A stretch of 37,848 nt of DNA from Bacteroidota bacterium (GCA_030706685.1 JAUZOA010000051.1:1-37848); one strand, 5' to 3'; positions 26,323 to 34,133 are shown, numbered from the stretch's first letter. The notes: generated by a model from the letters alone, not told the origin. Made by a program: numbers and translations.

Positions 26323-26670
26323 ATGGCTATCAAGATCACTGAAGAATGTATCAATTGCGGCGCTTGCGAACCTGAATGTCCCAATAACGCCATTTATGAA
26401 GGAGGCGTTGAATGGGCCATTGCAGACGGCACTTCTGTCAAAGGTCCTTATACACTGCTGGATGGCAGTGTTGTAGATGCAGAACAAAAGAATGCACCTG
26501 TTGCTACGGATATTTACTACATTACTCCCAATAAGTGTACCGAATGCCAGGGCTTTCATGAAGAACCTCAATGCGCGGCTGTTTGCCCGGTAGATTGTTG
26601 TGTGCCGGATGAAATGTACAAAGAAACCGTAGAGGAATTAATGGCAAAAAAAGCCAAATTGCATATATAG
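26323..26670 (+). CDS. Dicluster [4Fe-4S] ferredoxin
   Basis: A 115-residue electron carrier. The first cluster motif is CINCGACEPECP (C-x2-C-x2-C-x3-C). The second is split by an insertion: CTECQGFHEEPQCAAVCPVDCC, in which a C-x8-C spacing replaces the usual C-x2-C. This is the insert form of the 2[4Fe-4S] ferredoxin family, in which the second cluster has a different redox potential. Cytoplasmic. It is divergent from the acyl-CoA reductase and has its own promoter. Confidence 0.92.
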   Translation: MAIKITEECINCGACEPECPNNAIYEGGVEWAIADGTSVKGPYTLLDGSVVDAEQKNAPVATDIYYITPNKCTECQGFHEEPQCAAVCPVDCCVPDEMYKETVEELMAKKAKLHI

Positions 26671-26767
26671 GAATAACATAAAGATTTTGCACATTGTGCA
26701 TAAATTTTGCGTTCCGGATCAGAATTTTTCTTAAAAATTGTTTTTACCTTTCTTGTGTAATAAACAT

Positions 26768-26885
26768 AGCAGCTTTGCTGCTCATCTTTGGCGGGTGATA
26801 TTTCCCGTCGTAAAAAGGTGAAGGAGAAACAGCCTTCACCTTTCTTATTTTATTGCAGGGACAGGGAATGCCCTGTCCCTGCAAT
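26768..26885. terminator. Cluster of hairpins including a probable terminator
   Basis: Three good hairpins follow one another in the 299-bp gap: AGCAGC-TTT-GCTGCT (26768-26782); AAAGGTGAAGG with CCTTCACCTTT (26814-26843), followed by CTTATTTTATT, a likely terminator of the ferredoxin transcript; and a perfect 15-bp stem ATTGCAGGGACAGGG with loop AATG (26852-26885). The rest of the gap, up to ddl, holds no gene. Confidence 0.75.
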
Positions 26886-26969
26886 AGAAATAAATCATTT
26901 TTAGCATTTGAAATTTCCTGCTAAGCGAATTTTCCTCAATATTTGCGAAGCAAAACCACAATTTACTAC

Positions 26970-27953
26970 ATGAAGAAGACCATAGCCCTGGTAACCGGCG
27001 GTTTTTCGGGCGAAGCTGTCATATCCTATAAAAGCGCAACAACAATCGGCAATCATCTCGATACAGATAAATTCAATGTTTACCGGATCGATATTAACCC
27101 CCATGGCTGGTTTTATGAAATGGCCGATGGCCGCAAGCGGGAGATTGATAAGAATGATTTTTCCCTCCAGTTGGATAATGAGAAAATAAAGTTCGATGCA
27201 GTATTTATTGCCATACACGGCACACCGGGCGAAGATGGCAAACTGCAGGGATATTTTGACACGCTGAAAATACCCTATACCAGTTGTGATGCCGCTACTT
27301 CCGCGATCACGTTTAATAAAAGGTACACAGTAGCCGTAGCGGGCATGGCAGGCATAAGCGTATCTCAATCCATTCAATTGTTCAAACATTCGCCTGTGCC
27401 GGTTTCACAAATCACAGATCGCTTAAAACTGCCGGTATTCGTAAAACCCAATAACGGTGGTTCAAGCATCGGCATGAGCAAAGTGAGTAAGGCCGGTGAC
27501 CTTGAGGCAGCAATCAGTAGAGCATTTAAGGAAGATGACCAGGTGCTGGTAGAAGAAATGGTACCGGGGAGAGAATTTACGGTTGGCGTATTTAAAACAA
27601 AAGGCAATATCATTGTATTGCCGCTGACCGAAGTAAAAGCACATGACGACAAAGATTTTTTTGATTTCGAGGCCAAATACCACGGTAAGTCTTCAGAAAC
27701 AACTCCCGCGCAGGTAGACGAGCTTGTTGCTGATAAAATAAGAAAGGCAGCCAGGAAGATATATGCAGTGTTCAATTGCCGGGGGGTAGTCCGGATTGAT
27801 TTTATCTATAATGAAGAAACCGGTAAACCGTTTATGCTGGAGATTAATACCATCCCGGGGCAGAGTGATGCCAGCATCATACCGCAACAGGTTAAAGCAA
27901 TGGGATGGAGTTTGAAGGAATTTTATACTAAATTGGTTGAAGAATGTTTTTAA
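26970..27953 (+). CDS. ddl: D-alanine--D-alanine ligase
   Basis: ATP-grasp enzyme that joins two D-alanines for the peptidoglycan stem peptide. I chose the ATG at 26970 (MKKTIALVTGGFSGEAVIS) over the in-frame codon at 26943, because the first beta strand and the phosphate loop start there. Motifs: VFIAIHGTPGEDGKLQGYFD near the start, PVFVKPNNGGSSIGMSKV (nucleotide loop), VEEMVPGREFTVGV, and FMLEINTIPGQSDAS at the end, which carries the metal-binding Glu and Asn. The gap to the next gene is 128 bp with an inverted word repeat. Confidence 0.95.
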   Translation: MKKTIALVTGGFSGEAVISYKSATTIGNHLDTDKFNVYRIDINPHGWFYEMADGRKREIDKNDFSLQLDNEKIKFDAVFIAIHGTPGEDGKLQGYFDTLKIPYTSCDAATSAITFNKRYTVAVAGMAGISVSQSIQLFKHSPVPVSQITDRLKLPVFVKPNNGGSSIGMSKVSKAGDLEAAISRAFKEDDQVLVEEMVPGREFTVGVFKTKGNIIVLPLTEVKAHDDKDFFDFEAKYHGKSSETTPAQVDELVADKIRKAARKIYAVFNCRGVVRIDFIYNEETGKPFMLEINTIPGQSDASIIPQQVKAMGWSLKEFYTKLVEECF

Positions 27954-27962
27954 AAATGCTTT

Positions 27963-28073
27963 GGGGTTACAGGTTATGGGTTACGAGTTACGTGTTTTTC
28001 AAAAGCGGAACTTCAGGCCACATTTAAAATGCATCATTATGACCACCCGTAACATAAAACCCGTAACCCTTAA
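27963..28073. repeat. Imperfect inverted word repeat
   Basis: The left part (27963-27994) is built from GGGTTACAGGTTATGGGTTA-type words and the right part (28045-28073) from the complementary ACCCGTAACATAAAACCCGT type. The arms align only loosely. It lies between ddl and the PASTA gene. Confidence 0.8.
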
Positions 28074-28081
28074 CTGAAATT

Positions 28082-28891
28082 ATGTTTAAATTCATCACAC
28101 AGCGTCCCTTATGGCTTAACCTGCTGACCGGATTGCTCCTGGCCCTGGCCCTGTTTATTATTTTTATTTTTTCATTGAACTGGATCACGCATCACAATGA
28201 GTCAAAGACGGTTCCTTCCGTCGTTGGCAAATCATTTGACGAAGCAGAAACGATTCTGGAAAAAGCAGGTTTTGAGGTGGAAATACAAGACTCCATCTAC
28301 GTGGATACCGTAAAGCCGATGAAAGTACTCAGGCAGGTACCTGAAAGTGATGATGTGGTCAAGGTAAACCGTACTGTTTTCCTGACAATTAATCGCGCTG
28401 TTCCGCCAATGGTTGAAATGCCAAACCTGAATGGCTTCAGTTACCGGAGTGCTGAAATGGAATTGCGTAATTTGGGATTACGGGTAGGCGATACAATTTA
28501 TAAAGCCAATTTTGCCAGGAACTCGGTATTGGAACAACGTTACAAAGGTGAAATCATTGCAGCAGGAACAAAGCTCCGCATGGGCAGTGTTATTTCATTT
28601 GTACTTGGAAACGGGGTGGGGAATGAAAAATTCTTAGTTCCATCACTGGTTGGCATGCGGTTTTGTGATGCAAGAGCAATGATCGAATCACATGGCCTGA
28701 TAATAGGATCAGTCGTTTCATCAGGCGGGATAACAGATTCCTGCAACGCCTATATATTTAAACAAAACCCTGAACGATTTGACGAAGCAAAGAAAGTCCA
28801 GTATATCCGCACCGGCCAGACAATGGATGTATGGATCCAGGTGGAAAAGCCGGTAATAGATAGTCTTGCTATACCTTCACCGAATCAATAA
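28082..28891 (+). CDS. PASTA domain protein, single membrane anchor
   Basis: A 269-residue protein with a short cytoplasmic start, one membrane segment at about residues 13-33 (LLTGLLLALALFIIFIFSLNWI), and an outer part of three PASTA domains: SKTVPSVVGKSFDEAETILE to FLTIN, then VEMPNLNGFSYRSAEMELRN to VISFVLG, then FLVPSLVGMRFCDARAMIES to the end. PASTA domains bind muropeptides or beta-lactams in PknB kinases and PBPs, but no kinase or penicillin-binding domain is attached here. With ddl upstream it may take part in cell wall growth or sensing; that is inference. Confidence 0.9.
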   Translation: MFKFITQRPLWLNLLTGLLLALALFIIFIFSLNWITHHNESKTVPSVVGKSFDEAETILEKAGFEVEIQDSIYVDTVKPMKVLRQVPESDDVVKVNRTVFLTINRAVPPMVEMPNLNGFSYRSAEMELRNLGLRVGDTIYKANFARNSVLEQRYKGEIIAAGTKLRMGSVISFVLGNGVGNEKFLVPSLVGMRFCDARAMIESHGLIIGSVVSSGGITDSCNAYIFKQNPERFDEAKKVQYIRTGQTMDVWIQVEKPVIDSLAIPSPNQ

Positions 28892-28897
28892 TTGTTT

Positions 28898-29212
28898 ATG
28901 CAAAACATTTCCGTAGAAGAACTGAAAGGCCGGATGGATGCCGGCGAAAAACTGAATCTTATTGATTGCCGGGAACCCCAGGAAAATGCCGAGTTCAATA
29001 TCGGCGGCAAATTGTTGCCACTTGGAAGAATACAGACCATGCAGATAGATGATATTGAAAACCTGAAAGAGGAAGAAGTGATTATTTATTGCCGCAGCGG
29101 CAACCGTAGCACGATGGCCTGCCTTTTTTTGGATACTCTTGGTTTTAAGAATACAAAGAATATGGCCGGCGGCGTACTGGCCTGGAAGGATAAATTTGGA
29201 AGTACGAGGTAA
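28898..29212 (+). CDS. Rhodanese-like domain protein
   Basis: A single rhodanese domain of about 104 residues. I chose the ATG at 28898, as an in-frame TTG at 28892 is less likely. The active-site loop is C65-RSGNR (IIYCRSGNRSTMA), and the N-terminal LIDCREPQENAEFNI is typical. Rhodaneses carry sulphur on this Cys as a persulphide. The gene starts 6 bases after the PASTA stop codon and is probably cotranscribed. The last three residues, Ser-Thr-Arg, and the stop lie in the left arm of an inverted repeat. Confidence 0.9.
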   Translation: MQNISVEELKGRMDAGEKLNLIDCREPQENAEFNIGGKLLPLGRIQTMQIDDIENLKEEEVIIYCRSGNRSTMACLFLDTLGFKNTKNMAGGVLAWKDKFGSTR

Positions 29213-29276
29213 GAAGTACGAGGTACGAAAGAAGAGCCTCGTTAAATCCGTATCTCGTACTTCTTATTTCGTACTT
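29200..29276. repeat. 28-bp inverted repeat overlapping two stop codons
   Basis: Arms 29200-29227 and 29249-29276 match at 25 of 28 positions. Each arm is itself two near-copies of AAGTACGAGGTA-type words. The left arm contains the rhodanese stop and the codons for its last residues, and the right arm touches the stop of the convergent receptor gene. A terminator role is possible. Confidence 0.93.
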
Positions 29277-31416
29277 ATAATTTCACATTCACCCCTATCA
29301 TGACATTCGTCACCGCCATCGGGAAATAATAATTCTCTGTCACCGTTCCTCCGCCCGATATATAACTGTAAGTATAACCGTTAGGCTCATACTTTTTATT
29401 AAAAATATTATTCACCTGTCCAGTAATATCCACTTCTTTCAGCCATTTTGTTTTGATAGTATAAATAGCCCGGATATCCTGTGTGTAAAAGGCATTTAAT
29501 TTTCGTCCTTCATGCTGTGTATTATCGAGGTATTCTTTGCTGACATATTTGCTTAATAAACTCAGCTCGAGATCGTGGCAGGGTAAAAAATTAATCGTGG
29601 CGCCGCCAACAAGACCGGGTGAAAACGCAATATCTGTTTTATTGTATTGATTTGTCTTTTGACCGCCGGCGTCATAATCATCCAGGTATTCAGTAAAACC
29701 AATCACTTTATTCTTACTCAATGCAAGATTGGCCGATACATTCATCCACGAAGTAATCGTGGCGCCACCCTGCAGTTCAACACCGAGACGATAGCTCTTC
29801 GGGATATTGGTTCTCGTATAAGCCCCGACATCATTGATCTTGCCCGTGAGTACCAACTGGTCTTTATAATGCATATAATAAAATGTAGCTGACCAGTTAC
29901 TGGCTTTATTACTTCTTTCAATACCGAGTTCTGCATCATTCAATCTTTCTCTTTTGGGTTGCTGGTTCACACCTGCTTCAAAATCATCGCGATTGGGTTC
30001 TTTCCCTGCGACACCATAAGATAAAAAGCCTTTCCACCGGTTTTTATTGTAGCTGATACCCGCTTTGGGATTAAAGAAATCATAAGGAGTATTTATCAGC
30101 AGGGAGGGGTTATCTTCAAAACCTCCAATATTGTACTTTATATGCCGGTATTGAAGGTCATAGAAATAATACCAGTTGCCTGCGAATCTTGTTTGCTCTT
30201 TCAGGAAGATGTTGAAATCTGTCTTTAATGCGTCCAGGTTATAATAGCGATAAACAGGAGCAGGCAGGCCATTTGATGCCCAGATAAGGTCTCCAAAATG
30301 ACTGCCGGTGTACCTGTTATAACCTCCCCCCAATGTGGCTTCCGTTATCTTGTCTTTGTATTGCAGGGAAAAGATATTGCCGTAAAAATCATTGTCCAGC
30401 CATAACTGCCGGATAAAATCCGAATGACCCGCATTGGGTAAACCATAATCCGAATAAGCCTGGTCCGCTTTGTATTGTTCGTAATACCCTTTCCCTTTTA
30501 TAAGGAAGAAAGCAGTGTTGAAAGATAGCCGGCCAGTGAATTTATGATCAAAAAATAACTGGTAATGATCCTGCCAGTAATTGTCTGTTTCATTGTCATA
30601 AGGCTCGCCGGGTTTTTCCGTTCCGGCATAATTGACAGTGCGGTTGCCATTTTCCAGGTCGGTTTCAGTGATACCATACCAGGCCTGGTAAGTTTTTTCT
30701 TTGCCGGAAAAAATATTCAGGCGAAGCGATGTTTTATCAGCCAGGTAAGCCGTAGAAAAATAGAACGATTTCAAATCGGTCCTGGCCCGGTCAATATAAC
30801 CATCGCTACTGATGCGGGACAGACGGATATCAGTAGTAAAATGATCCGCCAGTAAACCGGTCCCGGCCTTAATCGTATTCTTCCAGGTATTAAAAGACCC
30901 GGCGCTGTTATTGAATTCGGCATAGGCATCCTTATTCACTTCATTGGTACTGAAATTGATACTCCCGCCAAATGCGCCGGCGCCATTCGATGAAGTACCT
31001 ACACCCCTTTGCACCTGTATGCTGCCAACAGAAGAGGAGAAATCGGGGAGATCGACAAAAAACGTTCCCTGGCTCTCAGCATCATTATAAGGAATACCAT
31101 TCAGCGTAACATTGATCCTGGTAGCATCGGTACCCCGGATACGAATACCCGTATAACCAACTCCATTACCCGCATCCGAGTTGATCACCACGGAAGGAGT
31201 TTGATTCAGTAAAAAAGGGATATCCTGTCCCAGGTTCAGCTTGCCGATTTCTCTTTTGGATAAATTCGTCTTGGCAAAGGGAGCATTTTCCCAGGCGCGG
31301 ACAGCCCTTACTTCTACAGGGCTTAAAACATAGAAACTGTCTTTGGTTGCGTTTTCCTGGCCGGACACGATTGTGCCGGAAAACAATAAACAATGGATGA
31401 TTGCAATCCTCTTCAT
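29275..31416 (-). CDS. TonB-dependent outer membrane receptor, TPP-riboswitch linked
   Basis: A 713-residue outer membrane receptor. Signal peptide residues 1-20 end in SGQ. A plug domain follows around 40-155 (SPVEVRAVRAWE, IPFLLNQTPSVVI, GIRIRGTDATRINVTLNGIP, then SIQVQRGVGTSSNGAGAFGG), and then a 22-strand barrel ending in a typical aromatic/Leu strand (VMIGVNVKL). The N-terminal CarboxypepD-like extension seen in SusC-type receptors is missing, which fits a small-molecule receptor. A TPP riboswitch lies upstream, so the cargo is very likely thiamine or a precursor; Bacteroidota thiamine receptors with such switches are known. Confidence 0.93.
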   Translation of the reverse strand: MKRIAIIHCLLFSGTIVSGQENATKDSFYVLSPVEVRAVRAWENAPFAKTNLSKREIGKLNLGQDIPFLLNQTPSVVINSDAGNGVGYTGIRIRGTDATRINVTLNGIPYNDAESQGTFFVDLPDFSSSVGSIQVQRGVGTSSNGAGAFGGSINFSTNEVNKDAYAEFNNSAGSFNTWKNTIKAGTGLLADHFTTDIRLSRISSDGYIDRARTDLKSFYFSTAYLADKTSLRLNIFSGKEKTYQAWYGITETDLENGNRTVNYAGTEKPGEPYDNETDNYWQDHYQLFFDHKFTGRLSFNTAFFLIKGKGYYEQYKADQAYSDYGLPNAGHSDFIRQLWLDNDFYGNIFSLQYKDKITEATLGGGYNRYTGSHFGDLIWASNGLPAPVYRYYNLDALKTDFNIFLKEQTRFAGNWYYFYDLQYRHIKYNIGGFEDNPSLLINTPYDFFNPKAGISYNKNRWKGFLSYGVAGKEPNRDDFEAGVNQQPKRERLNDAELGIERSNKASNWSATFYYMHYKDQLVLTGKINDVGAYTRTNIPKSYRLGVELQGGATITSWMNVSANLALSKNKVIGFTEYLDDYDAGGQKTNQYNKTDIAFSPGLVGGATINFLPCHDLELSLLSKYVSKEYLDNTQHEGRKLNAFYTQDIRAIYTIKTKWLKEVDITGQVNNIFNKKYEPNGYTYSYISGGGTVTENYYFPMAVTNVMIGVNVKL

Positions 31417-31537
31417 TTTTTTAAGTTTTAAAAGTGAAGCCCATTAGCGCGACCAAGAAACCATTGTTCCTGGCCAGCCAATTAGCGTATAAAAAATGAG
31501 AGGGAAATGCTGTTGGAGAAAGGATGAAAATTAAACT

Positions 31538-31620
31538 CCTTCCCTGCGCAGGCATTACCCTGATCAGGTTTACGGGTATGATCTCAGATCCCGACATAAG
31601 TCGGAAACACCCCGGGAACA
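31538..31620 (-). ncRNA. TPP (thiamine pyrophosphate) riboswitch
   Basis: On the minus strand the conserved THI element is clear. GGGGTGTTTCCG comes first, then the CTGAGATCATACCC core, then AACCTGATCAGGGTAATGCC and GCGCAGGGA. TTCCC and GGGAA at the two ends can form the closing stem. It lies about 120 bases before the receptor start, so it should lower expression when TPP is plentiful. The expression platform between it and the ATG shows a weak hairpin near CCAGGAA / TTTCTTGG but no clear terminator, so control may act on translation. Confidence 0.95.
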
Positions 31621-31624
31621 CTGA

Positions 31625-31672
31625 AACTGCCGGGCACCTTTGGGTGACAGGCAGTTGAAAAAAGAACTGCCG
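31625..31672 (-). promoter_or_regulatory. Mutually exclusive hairpins in the receptor leader
   Basis: On the minus strand the order is GGCAGTT, AACTGCC, GGCAGTT. The middle piece can pair with the first (loop CTTTTTTC) or with the last (loop TGTCACCCAAAGGTGCCC), never both. This lies upstream of the TPP aptamer, between it and the likely promoter, and no such element is normally part of the riboswitch. Confidence 0.55.
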
Positions 31673-31680
31673 CAAAAATA
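31673..31680 (-). promoter_or_regulatory. Likely -7 box for the receptor transcript
   Basis: The minus strand reads TATTTTTG, an exact TAnnTTTG, just upstream of the leader with the TPP riboswitch. No clear -33 TTG is seen. Confidence 0.45.
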
Positions 31681-31750
31681 AGGGTAAAAAAATTTCCTCC
31701 GCCATGTAACTTTTCTACGCTGATCTTCGTACCATACAAAACCATCGTTT

Positions 31751-32467
31751 ATGAAGAAGATATTCTTATCTGTTCTGTTAGCGGCTACTTTCTATAACCT
31801 GCTGGCACAGAAAACAATTAATGACCCCAACGTAGAAAAAAGAAATGTGAGCAGTTTTCATGGGATTAGTGTTGCCACGGGTATAAAGCTGATGCTTATC
31901 GAAGGAAGTACTGAGGATGTGGCCGTTAGCGCCTCCAAAGCGGAATACCGGGATAAGATCGTCACGGAAGTAGTAAATGGGATTTTGGAAATACATTATG
32001 ACTCAAAGCTGTCAGCGATCAATAAAAAGGGTGAAGAGAAGCGCCTGAAAGCTTATGTATCCTATAAAAAACTGGATAAATTGGATGTAACCTCCGGCGC
32101 TATAGTTGAAATAGAGGGAGTACTTGCGTCTCCTTCTATTGATCTGCAAGCCAACACAGGAGGTTTAGTCAACGGTGAAATCAATATTACTATGTTGAAA
32201 ATAGATCAAAGTACCGGATCAAAAATCACTTTATCCGGCAAAGCTGATAAACTGGACGTTGAAGGAAATACTGGCAGTAAATTTTTAGGGGAGGATTTGA
32301 AAACCATTACCTGCTCTGCATCAGCCAGCACAGGCGCCAGGATATTTATTTCTGTAGAAAAAGAGTTGAGTGCGAAAGCCAGTACAGGAGGGAATATAAG
32401 ATACAAAGGCGATGGAGGCATTCGGGAAATAAAAACCACTACCGGAGGCTCCATATCGAAAATTTAA
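31751..32467 (+). CDS. GIN domain (DUF2807) exported protein, paralogue 1
   Basis: A 238-residue exported protein with a signal peptide of about 20 residues (MKKIFLSVLLAATFYNLLAQ). It has the head GIN / DUF2807 architecture: NVEKRNVSSFHGISVATGIK, a middle beta sheet, then a parallel beta-helix-like part. Seven turns carry a TG-type motif: TSGA, NTGG, STGS, NTGS, STGA, STGG and TTGG, about 15-25 residues apart. This is the first of three tandem paralogues with a common N-terminal half. Function unknown; family members are envelope proteins possibly involved in adhesion. TAACTTTT at 31707-31714 is a weak -7 candidate. Confidence 0.88.
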   Translation: MKKIFLSVLLAATFYNLLAQKTINDPNVEKRNVSSFHGISVATGIKLMLIEGSTEDVAVSASKAEYRDKIVTEVVNGILEIHYDSKLSAINKKGEEKRLKAYVSYKKLDKLDVTSGAIVEIEGVLASPSIDLQANTGGLVNGEINITMLKIDQSTGSKITLSGKADKLDVEGNTGSKFLGEDLKTITCSASASTGARIFISVEKELSAKASTGGNIRYKGDGGIREIKTTTGGSISKI

Positions 32468-32504
32468 AATGGCATGCCCGGAGTTTCAATAACCAGATAA
32501 ATAA

Positions 32505-33230
32505 ATGACCATGAAAAAAACATCTTTACTAGTACTATTGACAGTGATAGCATCGGCAACTATGGCACAAAAAATAATCAGTGCCCCCAATGTTGAAAAA
32601 AGAAATGTCAGCGGTTATCATGCGATATCCGTTTCCGGCGGAATCGATTTATATTTATCACAGGGGGATGAGTCGGTAGCTGTCAGTGCGTCGGAAGTAA
32701 AATACCGTGACCGGATCATCACAGAAGTAAAGGATGGGGTGCTGAAGATATGGTATGATCACAAAGGTCTTACTATTGACTGGGGTAGTAATAACCGTAA
32801 AATGAAAGCTTATGTTTCATTTAAGGATCTTGATAAATTAGGCGCCAGCGGCGGATCGGATATAGATGTAGACGGAGCTATTAAAGTAAGCAGCCTGAGC
32901 ATTAATCTTTCCGGTGGTTCAGATTTCAGGGGCAAAGTGGAAGCCGGCGATCTGAAAGTGGATGCAAGCGGTGGTAGTGACATGGATATTTCGGGTACGG
33001 TAAAAAATTTTACCAGTGAATCCAGTGGCGGCAGCGATTTGAAAGGTTATGGACTGGTGGTGGATGTTTGTAAACTCGAAGCCAGTGGCGGCAGCGACGT
33101 ATATATCACCGTTAATAAAGAACTGAGTGCGGTTGCCAGCGGAGGGAGCGATATCTATTACAAGGGCAATGGTGTCGTACGTGATATGAGGAGTGGGGGT
33201 TCTTCCAGTATCAAAAAAACGGGAAGCTGA
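32505..33230 (+). CDS. GIN domain (DUF2807) exported protein, paralogue 2
   Basis: A 241-residue paralogue of the preceding gene, 37 bases downstream. The signal peptide ends in MAQ. The first half (NVEKRNVSGYHAISVSGGID) is close to that of paralogue 1. The beta-helix part carries the motif SGGSD six times and SGGSS once at the end (for example ASGGSDIDVDG, LSGGSDFRG, ASGGSDMDISG, SSGGSDLKG). Codons of the repeats differ (GGCGGATCGGAT, GGTGGTTCAGAT, GGTGGTAGTGAC), so the amino acids, not the DNA, are kept. Confidence 0.9.
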   Translation: MTMKKTSLLVLLTVIASATMAQKIISAPNVEKRNVSGYHAISVSGGIDLYLSQGDESVAVSASEVKYRDRIITEVKDGVLKIWYDHKGLTIDWGSNNRKMKAYVSFKDLDKLGASGGSDIDVDGAIKVSSLSINLSGGSDFRGKVEAGDLKVDASGGSDMDISGTVKNFTSESSGGSDLKGYGLVVDVCKLEASGGSDVYITVNKELSAVASGGSDIYYKGNGVVRDMRSGGSSSIKKTGS

Positions 33231-33256
33231 GATCAGTGATTAAAATAGAGAATAAT

Positions 33257-33967
33257 ATGAAAAAAATAAATGTATTAATTCTGGGCTTGTTGGTGGGCGC
33301 CGGCGTTTATTCACAACCTGTGAATGATCCTAATATCGAAGTAAGGGAAGTAAAGGGCTTTTCTGCTATCCGGGTATCGGGCGCTTTCGATGTTTACCTT
33401 ACCCAGGGCGATGAAGAAAAAGTAGCCGTAAGCGCTTCAGATAAAAAATTCCTCGAAAATATAAAAACCGAAGTGAAAGACGGGGTACTTCAAATAGGGT
33501 GGGAGCATGGCAAGAAATGGAATATCGGCAATAAGAAATTAAGGGCCTATATTTCTTTTAAGGAGATTAAAAAACTGTCTGCGGATGGCGCCAGCGATAT
33601 CAAGATAATAGGGGCCTTAAAGGCAGGCGACCTGGAAATAAATCTTTCGGGCGCCAGCGACCTTCTCGATGGAAGACTTGAAGCAAAGAATCTTTCATTT
33701 GCTATCAGTGGTGCTTCTGATGTAAAGATTTCCGGGTCAGCGGAAAAACTGGATATTGATGCCAGTGGCGCCAGTTCCTTCAAGGGGTTTAATTTCTCAG
33801 CCGATTATTGCAATGCAAAAGCCAGCGGTGCCAGCGATATCAGCATTACGGTGAACAAAGAATTATCTGCCAATGCCACAGGCGCCAGCGATATAGGGTA
33901 TAAAGGCTCGGCTATTGTCAATGTGGTAAAGACAACAGGCGCCAGCAGCATATCGCACAAATCATAA
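33257..33967 (+). CDS. GIN domain (DUF2807) exported protein, paralogue 3
   Basis: The third tandem paralogue. I chose the ATG at 33257 because it begins the signal peptide (MKKINVLILGLLVGAGVYSQ); an in-frame GTG lies at 33236. About 236 residues, with the N-terminal half (NIEVREVKGFSAIRVSGAFD) shared with the other two. Its seven turns read GASD or GASS (ADGASDIKIIG, LSGASDLLDG, ISGASDVKISG, ASGASSFKG, ASGASDISI, ATGASDIGYKG, TTGASSISH). The three genes probably form one transcript, and the motif version is specific to each paralogue. Confidence 0.9.
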   Translation: MKKINVLILGLLVGAGVYSQPVNDPNIEVREVKGFSAIRVSGAFDVYLTQGDEEKVAVSASDKKFLENIKTEVKDGVLQIGWEHGKKWNIGNKKLRAYISFKEIKKLSADGASDIKIIGALKAGDLEINLSGASDLLDGRLEAKNLSFAISGASDVKISGSAEKLDIDASGASSFKGFNFSADYCNAKASGASDISITVNKELSANATGASDIGYKGSAIVNVVKTTGASSISHKS

Positions 33968-33988
33968 GCCATATACAAGGATTACCAT

Positions 33989-34045
33989 AAAGGGGTTCCG
34001 GGCAAAAGCAGGGATCCTTTTTCTTGCCCGATTTTGTAAAAACCC
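33989..34045 (+). terminator. Nested stems after the GIN genes
   Basis: CGGGCAA at 33999-34005 pairs with TTGCCCG at 34024-34030, and outside it AAGGGGTT pairs roughly with AACCCCCTTT. This structured segment follows the last GIN gene and may end its transcript. The T run is poor, so the call is weak. Confidence 0.35.
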
Positions 34046-34092
34046 CCTTTACATAGCACTATTCTTTATTTGTTAAATGCTTTCCTAATTGT

Positions 34093-34123
34093 TTGGCCTT
34101 TAGGTTTGCAGCCCTTACCTTTG
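34093..34123 (+). promoter_or_regulatory. Promoter of the initiator tRNA gene
   Basis: TTG at 34093-34095 (part of GTTTGG) and TACCTTTG at 34116-34123, with a gap of 20, fit the Bacteroidota promoter TTTG-N19-21-TAnnTTTG exactly. The predicted start of transcription is 4-5 bases before the mature tRNA, so the 5' leader is very short. Confidence 0.85.
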
Positions 34124-34133
34124 CACCCCAGAT

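Noticed and set aside
31421-31705. Minus-strand 94-residue open frame before the receptor
   Set aside because: It runs through the TPP riboswitch and leader and has no recognisable domain; the RNA element explains the sequence.
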